Of a stretch of DNA of 64,000 bases, positions 37,301 to 48,567 are shown one piece after another (position 1 is the first letter of the stretch; the number at the start of each line of letters is the position of its first letter). This DNA comes from Chrysomallon squamiferum (lineage: Eukaryota > Mollusca > Gastropoda > Neomphalida > Peltospiridae). Position numbers and translations under genes: made by a program. The notes under the pieces were generated by a model. It was given only the letters and a program-made list of their open reading frames with translations, was not told the origin of the DNA and made no database searches. The DNA is taken from assembly GCA_012295275.1 (NCBI GenBank), contig CM022679.1, forward strand, positions 11,555,669-11,619,668, in the 5' to 3' direction.

Positions 37301-39963
37301 TTTAAAAGAAGAAAACAGTCTTAACATTTAAGAGGTAAAAATAATTTTGCCATTGTAGCTCTATATGAAAAAAAAACTAAATAAAAATTACACTTAAAAA
37401 ACAAATAGTTAAATATTTCAGAGGAAATATGCTTGCACCCAAGTTCGTGGAAATGAAGAACTGTGCATGAGTGTGTCACCACGGGAGACTGTCGACATAA
37501 CACATCTGCTGAATCGCCGCAAACATTCATCGGGCTCACCCAGCAGTCGCAGCAGCTATGGATCGCCAACGACATCAAGCCCTGGAGCTGATGATGAACC
37601 CATGTCTATTGATAGCCCAGTTGGTCGAGTGAGAATTCGCTACATAAGTGAATCAGACAGCATGTCTATGACAGAGGTAAAGAAGGTTTTGATTTTAGCA
37701 TAATAATTTCTCAGATGTATTGTTTGCATTTTGTTAGAAAGAAATGTTAAAATGTTGCTATTGGTCTGTGAAAGTTTTAATGTTGTTTACAGAAAATGTT
37801 TAAAAAAAATTATAATAGAATGAAGTTATAATTTATTTATAATAGCAATTACTTTTCTTTTTTTCTTTTTCATATGATGATAAAGTTTCCATATGCTGTT
37901 GATACTGGTGTTCTAATATGAAAATACTGATTACTGTATAAGTTGGTAAAACAATGTACTATGTTTTTATAGGAAGAGGACAGAATAGCATTTTCAAAGG
38001 CCCAAGCAAAACTTGCACGACCTGCAAGTGTGTCCCAGGAGCTGGATAGACGCAGACTAGATGATCTGAAAATTGGAGATTCTGTTCTTGGGAAGGTAAT
38101 CATAATATTAATGTCCCTGAAAAATATACGATGTACTTTTGATATAATATAGTATATCAGAGCATTAGGAAGTAAATATAAGATAAATATTTCAAATTTG
38201 GTAATTAAAATGTACACCTAAAATTGCTATAAAAAGCAAACATACCCAGCCATTTATATTTCATGTTATTGCATATATTACGAATTGATAAAACTTTTTA
38301 TCATTAGTATTGATATATATATATGTCTTTAATTATTTTCATTTACTAATTTTCTTGTTTACCCTTAATTTATTTATGTATTTTGTCAAATATTGTTTTC
38401 AGATTCACCATGAAATGGCAAAGTATCATGATCTGGGACGTTTCAGTGTCAATGAGAATGATATTGACTGGGACTCTGCTCTGTACCATGAAGAACATGC
38501 TGCACAGCTTGGGGTGCTGGAAGCCATCTTGACAATGGCTCGCATTTACCTCAACCTACAGAGAGATGTTCTTAGCAGCTGCACTGTAGAGGTAATTAGC
38601 TTGCTTTGTCTTTATGGCCTTCAAATGTTGAATTATGATCATAATATCATGGACAATATTTGTATCAGAGGACTTTTTGGAAAGAATGTATCACATGATA
38701 CGTATGTCAAAAACTGACTTCCAGATCTTATTGATTAAAAGTCTAGTGACAGTAGCTAACATAGTTGTATTCCTAATTAGATTGGGATCTTATTGCTGTA
38801 AATGCTTCATTTCATTTCTTAGATGGTTAGTTTATTGGTAATGATAATTTTTATCAGTTTATTTTTAATTAACAGGGTATACTAATGTAGTTTTATTTTC
38901 CTTTCTGAAGTAAAGAAAGAACTAGTTTATAATTATAGTCATTTTAAAAGTAACAGTTGTTTATAAAATGTTTACACAATTAAGAGAAAAATATGAAAAC
39001 TTAGGTATGGAAACATAATTTATATTGTTACTGGTTATAGACAACAACTGAGAACATTGACAGAGGTATTGATTACATGATAGAGGCTGCTGATGCTGGA
39101 GATCGTGGTGCAATGCTTTATTTAGCCAGAGCCTTTGAATATGGAGAAAATCTGGGAAGCAAGAGGTACGTGTAACTTTAAAATAATCAGAACTTATCAG
39201 CATTAAGGACAGCTTCATGTTAAACAGATACAAGATATAGATGACAAAAACTTAATTAAAAATAAAAGAAATACTTGCTTGGTCTTGTATCATAATTTAA
39301 AATGTAATAAAATTTGTTTTTATTGTTTTGCATTTTAGAAGTATTTCCTGGTTAGATGCTTATCACTGGTATGAACGAGCCATTGAAACTAATGAGCATG
39401 ATGAAGGAGGGGAGTATGATTCAACAATGGAGGATCCAACATGTACCCTGCAGGCCAAATTAGCTGAACTTACACTAAAGGGTGGCCATGGTCTTGATAG
39501 AGATCCAATGAAAGCAGGTTAGAAGTGTTCTCATTTATTTATTTATTTTGAAGAATAAAAAATAAACATACTCTCTGCAAAAATTTGTTATTTCAAACTA
39601 TGCATTATTTGTTGATGATATGTATTAAATGTTGCTTTAATGCAGCTAAAAGTTGATAGAGGATTTTTACAACATCAGTGATGATCTAATATCTGATAAA
39701 ACAGTTTCAAATTTCATCATTAAACTGATAAAATAACAAACGAGTGTTACCTGTTTTCAGGAGATCTGTATACCAAAGCTGCAGAATTGGCAACAGCAGC
39801 TATGAAGGGTCGACTGGCAAACAAATACTATATGCTCGCTGAAGAAGCTTGGGCTGAAGTGGATGAAGAAGAAAGATGGAGAGAAGGATGGAGAGCTGGA
39901 AGGATAATCTGTGAGGATCAGCATCAACATAATTACAACAGACATTATAGGAATTTGTATTGA
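30148..39963 (+). CDS. EEF2K: Eukaryotic elongation factor 2 kinase (gene span, 11 coding exons)
   Basis: A calcium/calmodulin-dependent alpha-kinase that phosphorylates eEF2 and slows translation elongation. The joined exons give 687 residues (human about 725). In order: an acidic N-terminus; a calmodulin-binding segment around W73 (HWLSAIKKAK..DPW); the alpha-kinase domain (about 87-325) with the ATP lysine K158 in NYVAK, VVD at 259-261, a GVGDLYTDP loop, GDGNLG and Zn-ligand-type HSHCCNSIC at 297-305; a Ser-rich regulatory linker (about 331-450); and C-terminal SEL1-like helical repeats ending in EEAWAEV. ATG 30148 is chosen because an in-frame TAA lies at 30103. All exon phases agree. The C-terminus extends past the usual end. 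Confidence 0.95.
31689..31726 (+). CDS. EEF2K: eEF2K coding exon 2 (microexon-like, 38 bases)
   Basis: Encodes PFTRGAMRQCYR, matching the conserved PFGRGAMRECFR start of the kinase domain. It lies between TTCTTGCAG and AAT|GTAAGT, phase 2 end. Confidence 0.93.
31930..32525 (-). pseudogene. Decayed pogo/Tigger-like (DDE_1) transposase
   Basis: Minus-strand translation gives an uninterrupted 46-codon block at 32430-32293 with LFIDNAP, VTFLPAYTTSLLQSLDKGII and KAFKAR. This is the hallmark LLIDNAPSH / FLPPNTTSLLQPMDQGVI / FK pattern of Tigger transposases. Upstream (32525-32450), WMTSQLFNDWL matches the preceding family motif. Further along, ITMLDAVN..NIAWKE and IKCFMICGF match the C-terminal part. 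Several stops (TAA, TGA) interrupt it and no N-terminal DNA-binding domain is seen, so it is inactive. Confidence 0.85.
32620..32870. repeat. Diverged repeat, copy A
   Basis: Shares a long colinear similarity with 34565-34790. Common blocks include TTGTTCTGGAATTTATACAC / TTATTCTGGAATTTACACCC, TTTTGTTCATAATAGATTAA / TTTTGTTCATAAAAGATTAA and TTTGAAATGGTG. It is next to the Tigger-like remnant and may be part of the same element family. Confidence 0.65.
33830..34130. repeat. GC-elevated insert of unknown origin, possible LTR or mobile-element segment
   Basis: This 300-base stretch is less AT-rich than its flanks and contains CTGGGGTCACGG, a CAAG triple and GGGTCACATGACC. A TATA-like TATAAATAG lies near 34060-34068. 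No coding frame was recognised. The composition shift suggests an insertion, but terminal repeats were not found. Confidence 0.3.
34306..34339. repeat. Poly-T tract (34 T)
   Basis: The longest homopolymer in the window. It may mark the tail of a minus-strand retroposon, though no body was identified. Confidence 0.9.
34565..34790. repeat. Diverged repeat, copy B
   Basis: Second copy of the repeat at 32620-32870, in the same orientation. It lacks the adjacent transposase and carries a CA microsatellite just beyond it (34789-34820). Confidence 0.65.
35947..36118 (+). CDS. EEF2K: eEF2K coding exon 3, kinase N-lobe
   Basis: Encodes KKLSSF..., NYVAKSYIEDVDREVYFEDV and KLWGEEFNRHNPPKK. NYVAK holds the ATP-binding lysine (K158). 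It joins the phase 2 end of the 38-base exon and ends in phase 0. Confidence 0.97.
36547..36693 (+). CDS. EEF2K: eEF2K coding exon 4
   Basis: 49 codons with VDIFQMSILEFKDR and FHLEHYIEGDYIKYNSNSGF, near-identical to other eEF2K kinase domains. Ends CACCACAG|GTAGAC. Confidence 0.97.
36936..37196 (+). CDS. EEF2K: eEF2K coding exon 5, catalytic and zinc-binding C-lobe
   Basis: 87 codons: FSHFTFERSGHQLIVVDIQG, GVGDLYTDPQIHT, GDGNLGEKGMALFFHSHCCN and ICEKLGLSAFDLSPNE. This includes the catalytic Asp region and the His/Cys zinc ligands of alpha-kinases. Confidence 0.98.
37422..37676 (+). CDS. EEF2K: eEF2K coding exon 6, regulatory linker
   Basis: 85 codons, mostly disordered and Ser/Pro-rich with several Ser-Pro sites. 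CTQVRGNEELC aligns with the human autophosphorylation region: the Thr348 position is kept, and Thr353 is replaced by Asn in this alignment. The Ser-rich RRKHSSGSPSSRSSYGSP run suggests phosphorylation by basophilic and proline-directed kinases (inference). Confidence 0.9.
37973..38095 (+). CDS. EEF2K: eEF2K coding exon 7
   Basis: 41 codons, EEDRIAFSKAQAKLARPASV and onward, ending IGDSVLGK. RPAS aligns with the human PKA site region before the C-terminal helices, and IGDSVLGK matches IGKSILGK. Confidence 0.93.
38403..38591 (+). CDS. EEF2K: eEF2K coding exon 8, SEL1-like repeats
   Basis: 63 codons, IHHEMAKYHDLGRF through WDSALYHEEHAAQLGVLEA. The A..LG...A pattern is the SEL1/TPR-like helical repeat of the eEF2-binding C-domain. 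Confidence 0.96.
39041..39165 (+). CDS. EEF2K: eEF2K coding exon 9
   Basis: Encodes IDYMIEAADAGDRGAMLYLA and RAFEYGENLG, a further SEL1-like repeat. Phase 2 end at AAGAG|GTACGT. Confidence 0.96.
39339..39517 (+). CDS. EEF2K: eEF2K coding exon 10
   Basis: Encodes WLDAYHWYERAIETNEHDEG, then GEYDSTMEDP and LTLKGGHGLDRDPMKAG, matching the family C-domain. Phase 1 end. Confidence 0.97.
39761..39963 (+). CDS. EEF2K: eEF2K last coding exon with extended C-terminus
   Basis: Encodes GDLYTKAAELATAAMKGRLA and KYYMLAEEAWAEV, after which vertebrate eEF2K stops within a few residues. Here the frame continues for about 27 residues after DEEER (Arg/Trp, then His/Tyr/Asn-rich) to TGA at 39961. The C-terminal end is known to be needed for eEF2 phosphorylation in mammals, so the extension is notable. 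Confidence 0.95.
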
Positions 39964-42900
39964 TAATGAAACAGAATTTTGTGAAAGCATCAGTATTTTT
40001 GGTTTTATTATTATTTTATTTTCATGTAACTTAGACTGACATGATAAGTTTTTCAATAGAAAGCAAGAATGATTTAAAGGAAGAAATATGGTAGGAAGAC
40101 TGAGTTAATGCACTGAGAGCCTTTGTAAAACCAAAACAATTACTGTATGAAGTCATTTTACAGAACCAAAGATTTTTGAAGAAAATGTTGAAACTGTGAA
40201 TATGAAGAAAATGTGTAGACTAATCTTTAAGTTTTGTGAAAGAAGACTGGAGATTAAATTCATGGGCATGAGTTGCCAAGTCCTGAAATCGTTTCATTGT
40301 TGTGGATTTCATCATGAGGATAAAGACTGAATTATATCATGACTGACAATGATTTTCATATGCTTTGATGGTTATATTATTTGGCTGAATAGGGATTTGA
40401 TGTGTGCCAAATATAATATAACTATAGATTTGGAATTTGATTTTGTTACCTGATACCAAATTATGAATTAACTTTGAAAAATGACTTCTAGGAATGATTT
40501 TTGTTTGTACTTTAATGCTTTGGAATTATGTTGATGCAATTCACTGAATAAACCAGTTTTCAAGATGGTCTCCATAGGCAGAGATAAAAATGAAAGATGT
40601 TTGCCAAGAATTATATCTTTCTGGAATTAAGTGGGCAGAAATTTGAAAGTTTTGCCACTGTTTGGTAAACATCTACCATATAATATCTTCAAGAAGCAGA
40701 ATTAGCTTGAAAAATAGTATCATTTGGTTAGTGTTAATATTTCTAGTTCAATATTAAAAGTAATAATTTTGTTTGTTTTCATTAATATTTGATTGCAAAT
40801 TTCAGTTACTTTTTGTTTACATTGGTGTTATAATAAATGCTGCTTTTCTGGTTGTAGCTTTTTTCCCTTGTTTTTCTCCAAGTTTCATATTAACATTTTT
40901 AAAATGATGAGGTTTTAAATTGCTGTTTGTAGATAAAATGTATAAATTTTGTGCAGCAACTTTAAGACAAAAATACAAAAAACAATTTAAAATTTAAAAA
41001 AAAAGTTGTTTTTATATTTGATTATTTTGGCATATTTTTAGATGTTTTATGTTGAAACGAACATTATCTAGAATGTGCAGAAATCAATTAAATAAACAAA
41101 TTAACCTCATGTTACAGACTAAAACTTCAATTAAAGTGACATTTTAAAATCATTTATTCCAATACCTAATTTGCTATCTCAGATTTCATAAAGTATTTCA
41201 ACTATTGATGATTTTTAGTTTACAGTTTATATTTTTGTAGTTATGCATTTCTAATTACTATATAATCTAAACATCAATAAGTAGTTACTAGTCATTATGA
41301 AATCTGTTTATTGAGAAAGAGTGACTCATAGTTAATGGTTTCATAATTATTGTTTAAATCTTTGCATTATGCTTGTCTGATATTATCAGCACTAAAAGGT
41401 GTTCAATGCAGCTAAGGCAACTGAAAGCATAATGTGTCATATGTGTAACATACTTATATCAACATCGACATATTTCTAAATAATAATTATTTTGTATTTA
41501 ATCAGGTTTTTACTTAAAGTGTAAGAAAACATAATAAAAGCATAATGCTTTACATAATAAGTAAACATTAACTGCATAACATTATTTCTCTGTAATTAGT
41601 TTGGCAAATTAAAAAAACAAATTATTACAAGATTATTATTATTATTATTATTATTATTATAATATTTAATCTATTATATAGCAATTATATGCAGATTTTT
41701 CATGAAAATATTTTTTTTTAATCATCTTGAATGATAACTTCGTTTGATCTTGAAATCACAAGAGAGTATACATTTATTTAAAATGTAGCTAATTTAAAAA
41801 AAAAAAACCTGTAATGATCATGTTAAAGTAAAACTGACTGATATTCAGCATAGGCTTAATTCTGTGATTATAGATAAAACCATTAACCAAAATCAATGCT
41901 TCCATTTCTAACTGACTATAATTGATTAACCAACTCAGTTATTACATTCACTGTACAGCCATGTTGTTTATATTAATTAATGAAATGTTAAATCAGCCAT
42001 ATTTATTTTTCACTGATTATATATGGCAGCACTGATGGGCATTTCATAATTTTTATTTTGTTTTATTCAAAATAATTATGTGTATAAAAAAGATGAATCA
42101 GCCTTGTGAAAAAACTGCCATTTTTCAAACCATAAATAATTAAAAGTTACTTAGTATCCATTGATTTAGTTTAATTAAATAACAGTGATTTAGAAAACCA
42201 AATGGCTGTATATTTTATTAACTGAATTAGTATGATTTAGTAATGCTGTCCTTTTCAAAAGCTGATGTCCCATTCCAACTGATCTCTTGTGTTATAAAAC
42301 AAGACGGTTTCTAAAACTGTGATCATTTTGCCATTTGAGGCAAATCTATTTCAAAATGATATCACTGATTTTTATTAGTATTGCATAATCACTTTTTAGC
42401 ACTTGAATACTAATAGGCACTTTAATTTTTGTTTGTTCTGATCTTTGTTAAAATTTAGTAATAATTGATACTTAGTAAGATATTCATAATGAAGTCATCA
42501 GCGTATTTTTTATTTTAAATCTTAAAGTAGTAAAACTAAAACTTAAAATGTATTTATTAATCAATAGCAGAATGATGATCATATTACAAAAATATGATTT
42601 AATAAAAATAGTTTAAGAGTAAAATAGAAGCACTGAGCTATAATTAGGTTTCACAAAAGATGAAATTATACCAAGTCAAAATCTCAGGTTATGTTTTACA
42701 TGTGCATCCATTTTTAAAAAACCTTTTATCTATTTTCATCAATGGTTCTTGTTTGATTGCTGTTTTTGTATGAATTCAGTTTGTTAATTTGTGTTTATGT
42801 ATTATCTTTCCTAATGATCTCAGTAGCAGATAATTTTCTTACATTTCTTATAATTTTCATGTTACCTCTGGATTTTATTACATAGACTTTTTTTTTAATT

Positions 42901-45900
42901 TCATTTCATAATTCTTGTTAAGATGGGTGGCATTAGATAGTATTAATAAGTTTAACAAACAATCCATTTTTATTTATTAAGAACTATTTGTTTTTATATA
43001 ATACATGGTTTGCATACTGACTCACAAAGTTTAAGTCTATGCTGCATCTTATGTTTTAGCTATTACTCTAAATACTACTTCATCACTGATTTTTTTTTTT
43101 TTTTTTCAATTTCAATTGATTAAAAGTACATACATTGGAAACGCAAAACATTGAATGAAGCCATTTAAATATAATAGAATTTGTAATAAATTAATTTTAA
43201 ATTTAAATAGATTAATTTCTACAAAAAAATGTATTTAATAAAAAAAAAAATATTAAAAAATTAGTAGTTTTTTGTTTAATGTCAGGACATGTTTCATTTG
43301 ATCACTTGACATTTTTATACAGATGTACATAGACTTTGATATCCAAACATTTGATTGTTACATTGTTGATTTGTTAACATCTGTGGAAAAAGGGGATTTT
43401 GACCCAACTTTTTAATTTTTTTGTATTATGTTTATGCCTCAGTTTATTTAACGATTAAAACATTTTCAAATTTTTTTTTTTCTTCTAATGTTGGCCTTTG
43501 ATCCACAGTGTCAGATTTGTTCATTCTGATTTAAGTGTTTGGTGTAATGTAGTTTTCCAAATTTTTTTAATGTAATGTTTGGTCACTGAAATGTCTGTGT
43601 TTTTTCAATTTTTTTTGTTACTAAAGCAGCACTTGTTTATAAATATATATCCTTTATTTCATTTTCAGTTTGATGTGGTTAAACTAAATCCTGCAAATTT
43701 GGATTAGGTTTTGGTATCTTCTTGGTTTCCTTTTTCATTCTTGAGTACATTTTCTGAATATTGTTACTATTAAGTCCTCCAGAATTAAAAGAAATCCTTT
43801 TTTTTTTTTTTTTCTAGTAAAATGACAGCAAAATTAATACAATAATAGTAATAATAGTAATAATAGCTGTCAATCAAACTTTTTCAAGTACTTGTGCTTT
43901 GAATCAGATATCATACGCACATTGTACATATTGTCTTTCTTACTGTTTTGTATAATACCATTGTAAATGTATTATTTTTAAATGTTTCTAGAAAGAAATT
44001 AAGAAGTTTGTAATTAAGAGTCTTGTTTTCAGACATTAATGAATGGAATTAACCATTTCACAATGGGATATTTGATTTTCCTCTTTTATCAATATTTATG
44101 TTAAATGTGTATTTGAAATTTAAAAAAAAACAATCATAACTTTGTGACAATGTCAGTGTACATTAGGATTTAGTATTACAGCACTGTTACGGAGGTATTT
44201 GTTTTTTTATGTCTTTGTAAGTTGCTGTTCTTTGCTGATTACAATATTGGGAATATCAAAGCCACATATCATTCTGGGGAAAAAACAATTTTAGGTGATG
44301 TTCAGCTCAATGAGTAAACAATTTTAAAACAGTTTGTATAATCCTGAAAAATAAATTAGATGACCAGAACTAATTGGTCCATATTTTTTAAACACTAAAA
44401 TGTTTCACAGGTATTGGTTTACTAAAGTTTGCTATTTAAAGGATAGGCATAATTTCATTAATGTTATTTTAATTTCTTCGTTGTGAAGGTTTAATGACAT
44501 TCATGATTATGAGGTTGGTAACTTGCATTTTTTCTTTTATTAATAAAACCATAAAATATGGAAAGGCCAAAGGAGATTAATAATTAAAAATACAGCTAAT
44601 GCTTGTAATTATTATGCAAAATATTAAAATTTGATAATAAAATCTGTTTTGTATTTTTATAGATTTTTCTAATGTTATCAGTTGTTCTAAACATTATGTA
44701 AATATGTTTTCATTAGTCACTGCTGCAGATTGAAAAAAATATATATCTTTAAATTTTTCTTCAGATTAGACAGTTGCTAAAAACCTTTTTTGGGGTTTAA
44801 ATATTTTAATACACGAGCAGTCACTGATTAATGTTCTTATGTAAAAGTATTACCATTTGTAAATTAATGTTGGCTTGCAGTAGATATTTTATTTAATGTG
44901 CATGTACATTCCTGTTTGTGTTTTGCTTGAATTGATGCGTATTGGTTGGTTGTGCTGTATTATCATTTATATTATAATTGTATATACAAATGTAATATAA
45001 AATGATAAAGTGAAACACATTTTAGTGTGTTGTCATTCTACATCTTGTGTACTGTTAAGTATTCATTTGTCAAGTAATCTCATGGTACAAAATGTGATCT
45101 ATTTATTGGCTAATGCTTGCTAAATTTGTATCAAGCTAAATTGTTATAATTTTTTTGAAAGATATTTTTTTGCTGTTGTATTTGATATATACCAATTTTG
45201 CTTGTTTTTGTTGTTTTTTTGTCCTTTTTTTAAAAAATTTTTTTTTGGACTGTTTGGGAATGTCCTCATTTTTTATCACAGATTTTCTATGTCATATTTT
45301 AATTAAAGCTATGCTGATTTTTGAAAGTCAGATAAGTCACAAAAATAACAGTTGCCATTATTAAAACATCTTGAAACAGTTTTTTTTTATAATGTATAAA
45401 AAAATTCATCTCTAACTTTTGTCTGACCCCATTAATTTGTATTAAGGATAGTTCAGTAACTAATTTTCTTTTTTAAAGCTTGACTTTACAAAGTACAAGT
45501 GTACATATATATAAAATGATGTTTTCCTGCAGAAGAATGTATTCTTTTTCATTTTACAGATATGTGATACAGATAAAAACATTATCTAACAGTGATTATA
45601 TTTGATTTACATGATAATTGGTTATAAATTCTGTGGAATTGTAATTTTTCTGATCGCTAAATGCTTCAAATAATGTGAAAATGAACAATTTAAATGGTCT
45701 GGAAATTTAAAAAATATATCACTGGTAAATTAGCCAATTTGATAAAGTATTCAAATGTTTCTAGCTTATTGTTCTCTATTGAAATGTTTGTTGTTTGTTA
45801 TTATTATTATTAGCTTTAATTAAAACAATCATAATATTGTCTCATGATAATAGAAAATGTATTAAAATGCCATGTATGGTTGAAATTGGGTGAAGAGAGA

Positions 45901-48110
45901 GGGTTTTATTAAGATTATTTAGAGAGAATATTTTCTTGCTTTCTGTAATGTTTTTACTTTGTGTTAAAGTTGTAATGTTTCTTATTTTGTACACTTTTAA
46001 AATTTTTGTTTTTGATTCATTGTAATGATAAACAGTATTACAGACTCAAATTTCAGTTTCATTTTACTTTCATTTTTTTTTAAATTTAATCTATTTTTTG
46101 TTTCCATTTCAAATTCAGAATATGTTTTTACAGCATGATTAAATATGAAAAAAAATGTATCAGTTTATTATCACATTAAGTGATTTATTAATGAATGTTT
46201 TGAATTCAGAATAATCCTGAAAAGAATATAAACTGGTTAAAAAGTTGACAATTCGTACTAAATTTAAATATTTACCATAATTAGATTATATCAGTTTAAT
46301 ACAGCAAGTAATATTTATTTTAATCATGTATTAAATTTATAATAGATTCCAGAAAAGAATGATAAAACATCTATGAAAACATTTAATTACAATCCATGAG
46401 AAACAACTGAAAAGCTGTAATAATTATACTTAGAATTTTGACCAAAATGGGTCAAATTTGTTAAATACATAATTTAAAAATCCATTTAAAGACACATGTA
46501 GAAAGATAGAGTGTAGTAACATACAATGTTTGTTTCAGGTTATTACTAATTAAGTTTTCCAGCAGTTTGTTTTTATTTCTTAGTGTGTATATATATTTTT
46601 TTATTATTATTTTTGTTTTGTTATTTTAATGGGCATTCAGATAAAAAAAAAAATATCATTATTTCTAATATTTTCATTTCTTGTCAGTTCATTAAAATTA
46701 TTTTTTACACCCCTACCCTAGTATCTTAATTTAGATGGGAAGGAATTATTGATTAGTATAAGGTAAATAGTTTGATTTGGTACCTGCTATCAATTATTAT
46801 TCTTTGCTTAAATTTGTGTGGTTTTCTGTTAAAAGCATGTTGCTTTTCATTATTGTGCATTAATTATGTACGTGTATAATACTACCTTTTTCAAAATGCT
46901 CACCAGTCTTTTTCTAATTTTTACTTTTTACATTTTAATATGTTGTAATACATTTTGTGTTAATAAGGTGTTGAGGGTGCTTTGAAAATATGATGCCAAA
47001 GTCAATATTGCCAGTTTAAGCTAGTGATGATGAATTTGTGAAATTTCCTTGAATCCTGGTTTAAACAATACTTTCATTCCACCATAAGAATACATAAAAT
47101 TTGCCTTAAATTAGATAAAATGATATAATAAAACTGATGTGATTCTTCTGTTCAAACAAATGTCTTCAAACCAATGAAGCAACTTTATTTTTAAAAAAAT
47201 GGCAATTATGAATACTTCACATGAAATGATTGTGTTGTTTAAACTAAAACTGATCATTGGGATTAATAGAAATATTTTTGTATACAAGTTTGATTAAAAG
47301 TAAGACATGATATACACAAGCACATTGCTCGAGTTCATCATCACTAAAACTCTGAAAGTTGATGATCACGGTCAACTGTTTAAACTGATTTGTTGGGTAT
47401 GTTGATTAAAGTTTTATTCATTCAAAAAGATCTTTGTTTTTTTTCTTATGTCACTAATGACTTTTTGTAAATCTTCTTAAGTGATTAATACAAACATATA
47501 CTTGAAAATGTAGCCATACTTAAATCTATATAAAAAATTCATTTTTTTAAGACAACTATAGAATTCTTCCCAATTAGCAGCAGAAATCTTTTCACTTGTT
47601 ATTTTCTGTGCATCAAAACAAATCGGTGTTTAATACACGGTTAAAAACTTGTTAAAATAATGCAGTTTCAAATTAATTTTCTGCATCAGAGTAAGTTATT
47701 TATTGCTATAAAGACAAGGTAATTAACAAAAAAATAGTACAAATGTTTATTTCAATTAACACTGTTATACAAGCTAAGAATTACTTGAAATAAGTAACAC
47801 TTTTTTGTTAAGACTGATACACAATTTGTATGTAATGCCATTGAGCTAAAACAAATATCAGCTGAGCCAAAAAAAAAATTGCACTAATTTTATTTAACAC
47901 CTCAGATCTCAAAAACATTTTGAAACCTTCTAATAAAAACTTACATGTTAAGTTACCAAGTTACTCTCTCTAATAGTTTCTACACTAGACATAAATCAAA
48001 ATTAGTTACAGAAAACTGCATTTCCAACTGTCAATCAAGTTTTGCCTGGGAATGTTGATTGGCTGTATTAGGGTATAATTAGACAAAAATAGTGGGACCT
48101 GTCAGAAAGC
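39964..48110. other. eEF2K 3' UTR and AT-rich intergenic DNA
   Basis: No exon-like block or family motif was recognised on either strand. There is an ATT repeat at about 41632-41660 and many poly-T tracts. Reading frames over 60 codons here (for example 45155-45364) are Phe/Leu-rich products of T tracts. Confidence 0.55.
40547..40837 (+). terminator. Candidate polyadenylation signals of eEF2K
   Basis: AATAAA at 40547-40552 and again at 40832-40837, the latter followed by TGCTGCTTTTCTGGTTG, a GT/T-rich downstream element. This is weak evidence in AT-rich DNA. Confidence 0.4.
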
Positions 48111-48567
48111 GTGCCTGGTGCCTGTCGTAGATGTGCTTCACAACAGCTTGCTCTGATTAGCACGTTAATGTTTATCAAGTTTCAAGTTTCAAGGGACTGG
48201 AAAAAAAAAGGAGAAAGTTTTCCTCATTTTAGTCTTGGTTTTCATTACATGACGTCCAAGTTTGGATACAGACTTAATTCAGAAAGGTTGGCATGGTGCA
48301 AGAACCATTAATGAATTTCCTTATATATCATCAGTAAAGAAAATGATAAAAACATTTGAAAGTACAGGATACACTAAGAGGAAAGTAGAAGGTAGTCAGC
48401 CGAAAACAGCATGTGCACAGGTGAATGCTGAAAATGTGAATGAAGCTCCCAGGAGAAAGTATATAAAGGTTGAATGGATAAGTTCACCGAGGAGAACTAA
48501 AACAAAAACCAATGAAACCTGGAAAAAAATCAACCATGAGGATATTCTGATCTGCAGTTTGTCTTAG
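48111..48567 (+). pseudogene. Mariner-type transposase N-terminal helix-turn-helix fragment
   Basis: The frame from about 48262 reads DLIQKGWHGARTINEFPYIS, then SVKKMIKTFESTGYTKRKV and GSQPKTACA. This matches the paired HTH of a common animal mariner-like transposase family (pattern KGW.GA..I..EFP..SVKKLL....ETGS..RK.GSGRPKTA). It is followed by degraded sequence resembling SP.TH...REIA and IHKDL.L. The catalytic half is absent and the frame shifts upstream, so it is a dead fragment. Confidence 0.75.

Noticed and set aside
37321-37578. Minus-strand 85-codon ORF
   Set aside because: Antisense to the eEF2K linker exon, with no splice or motif support.
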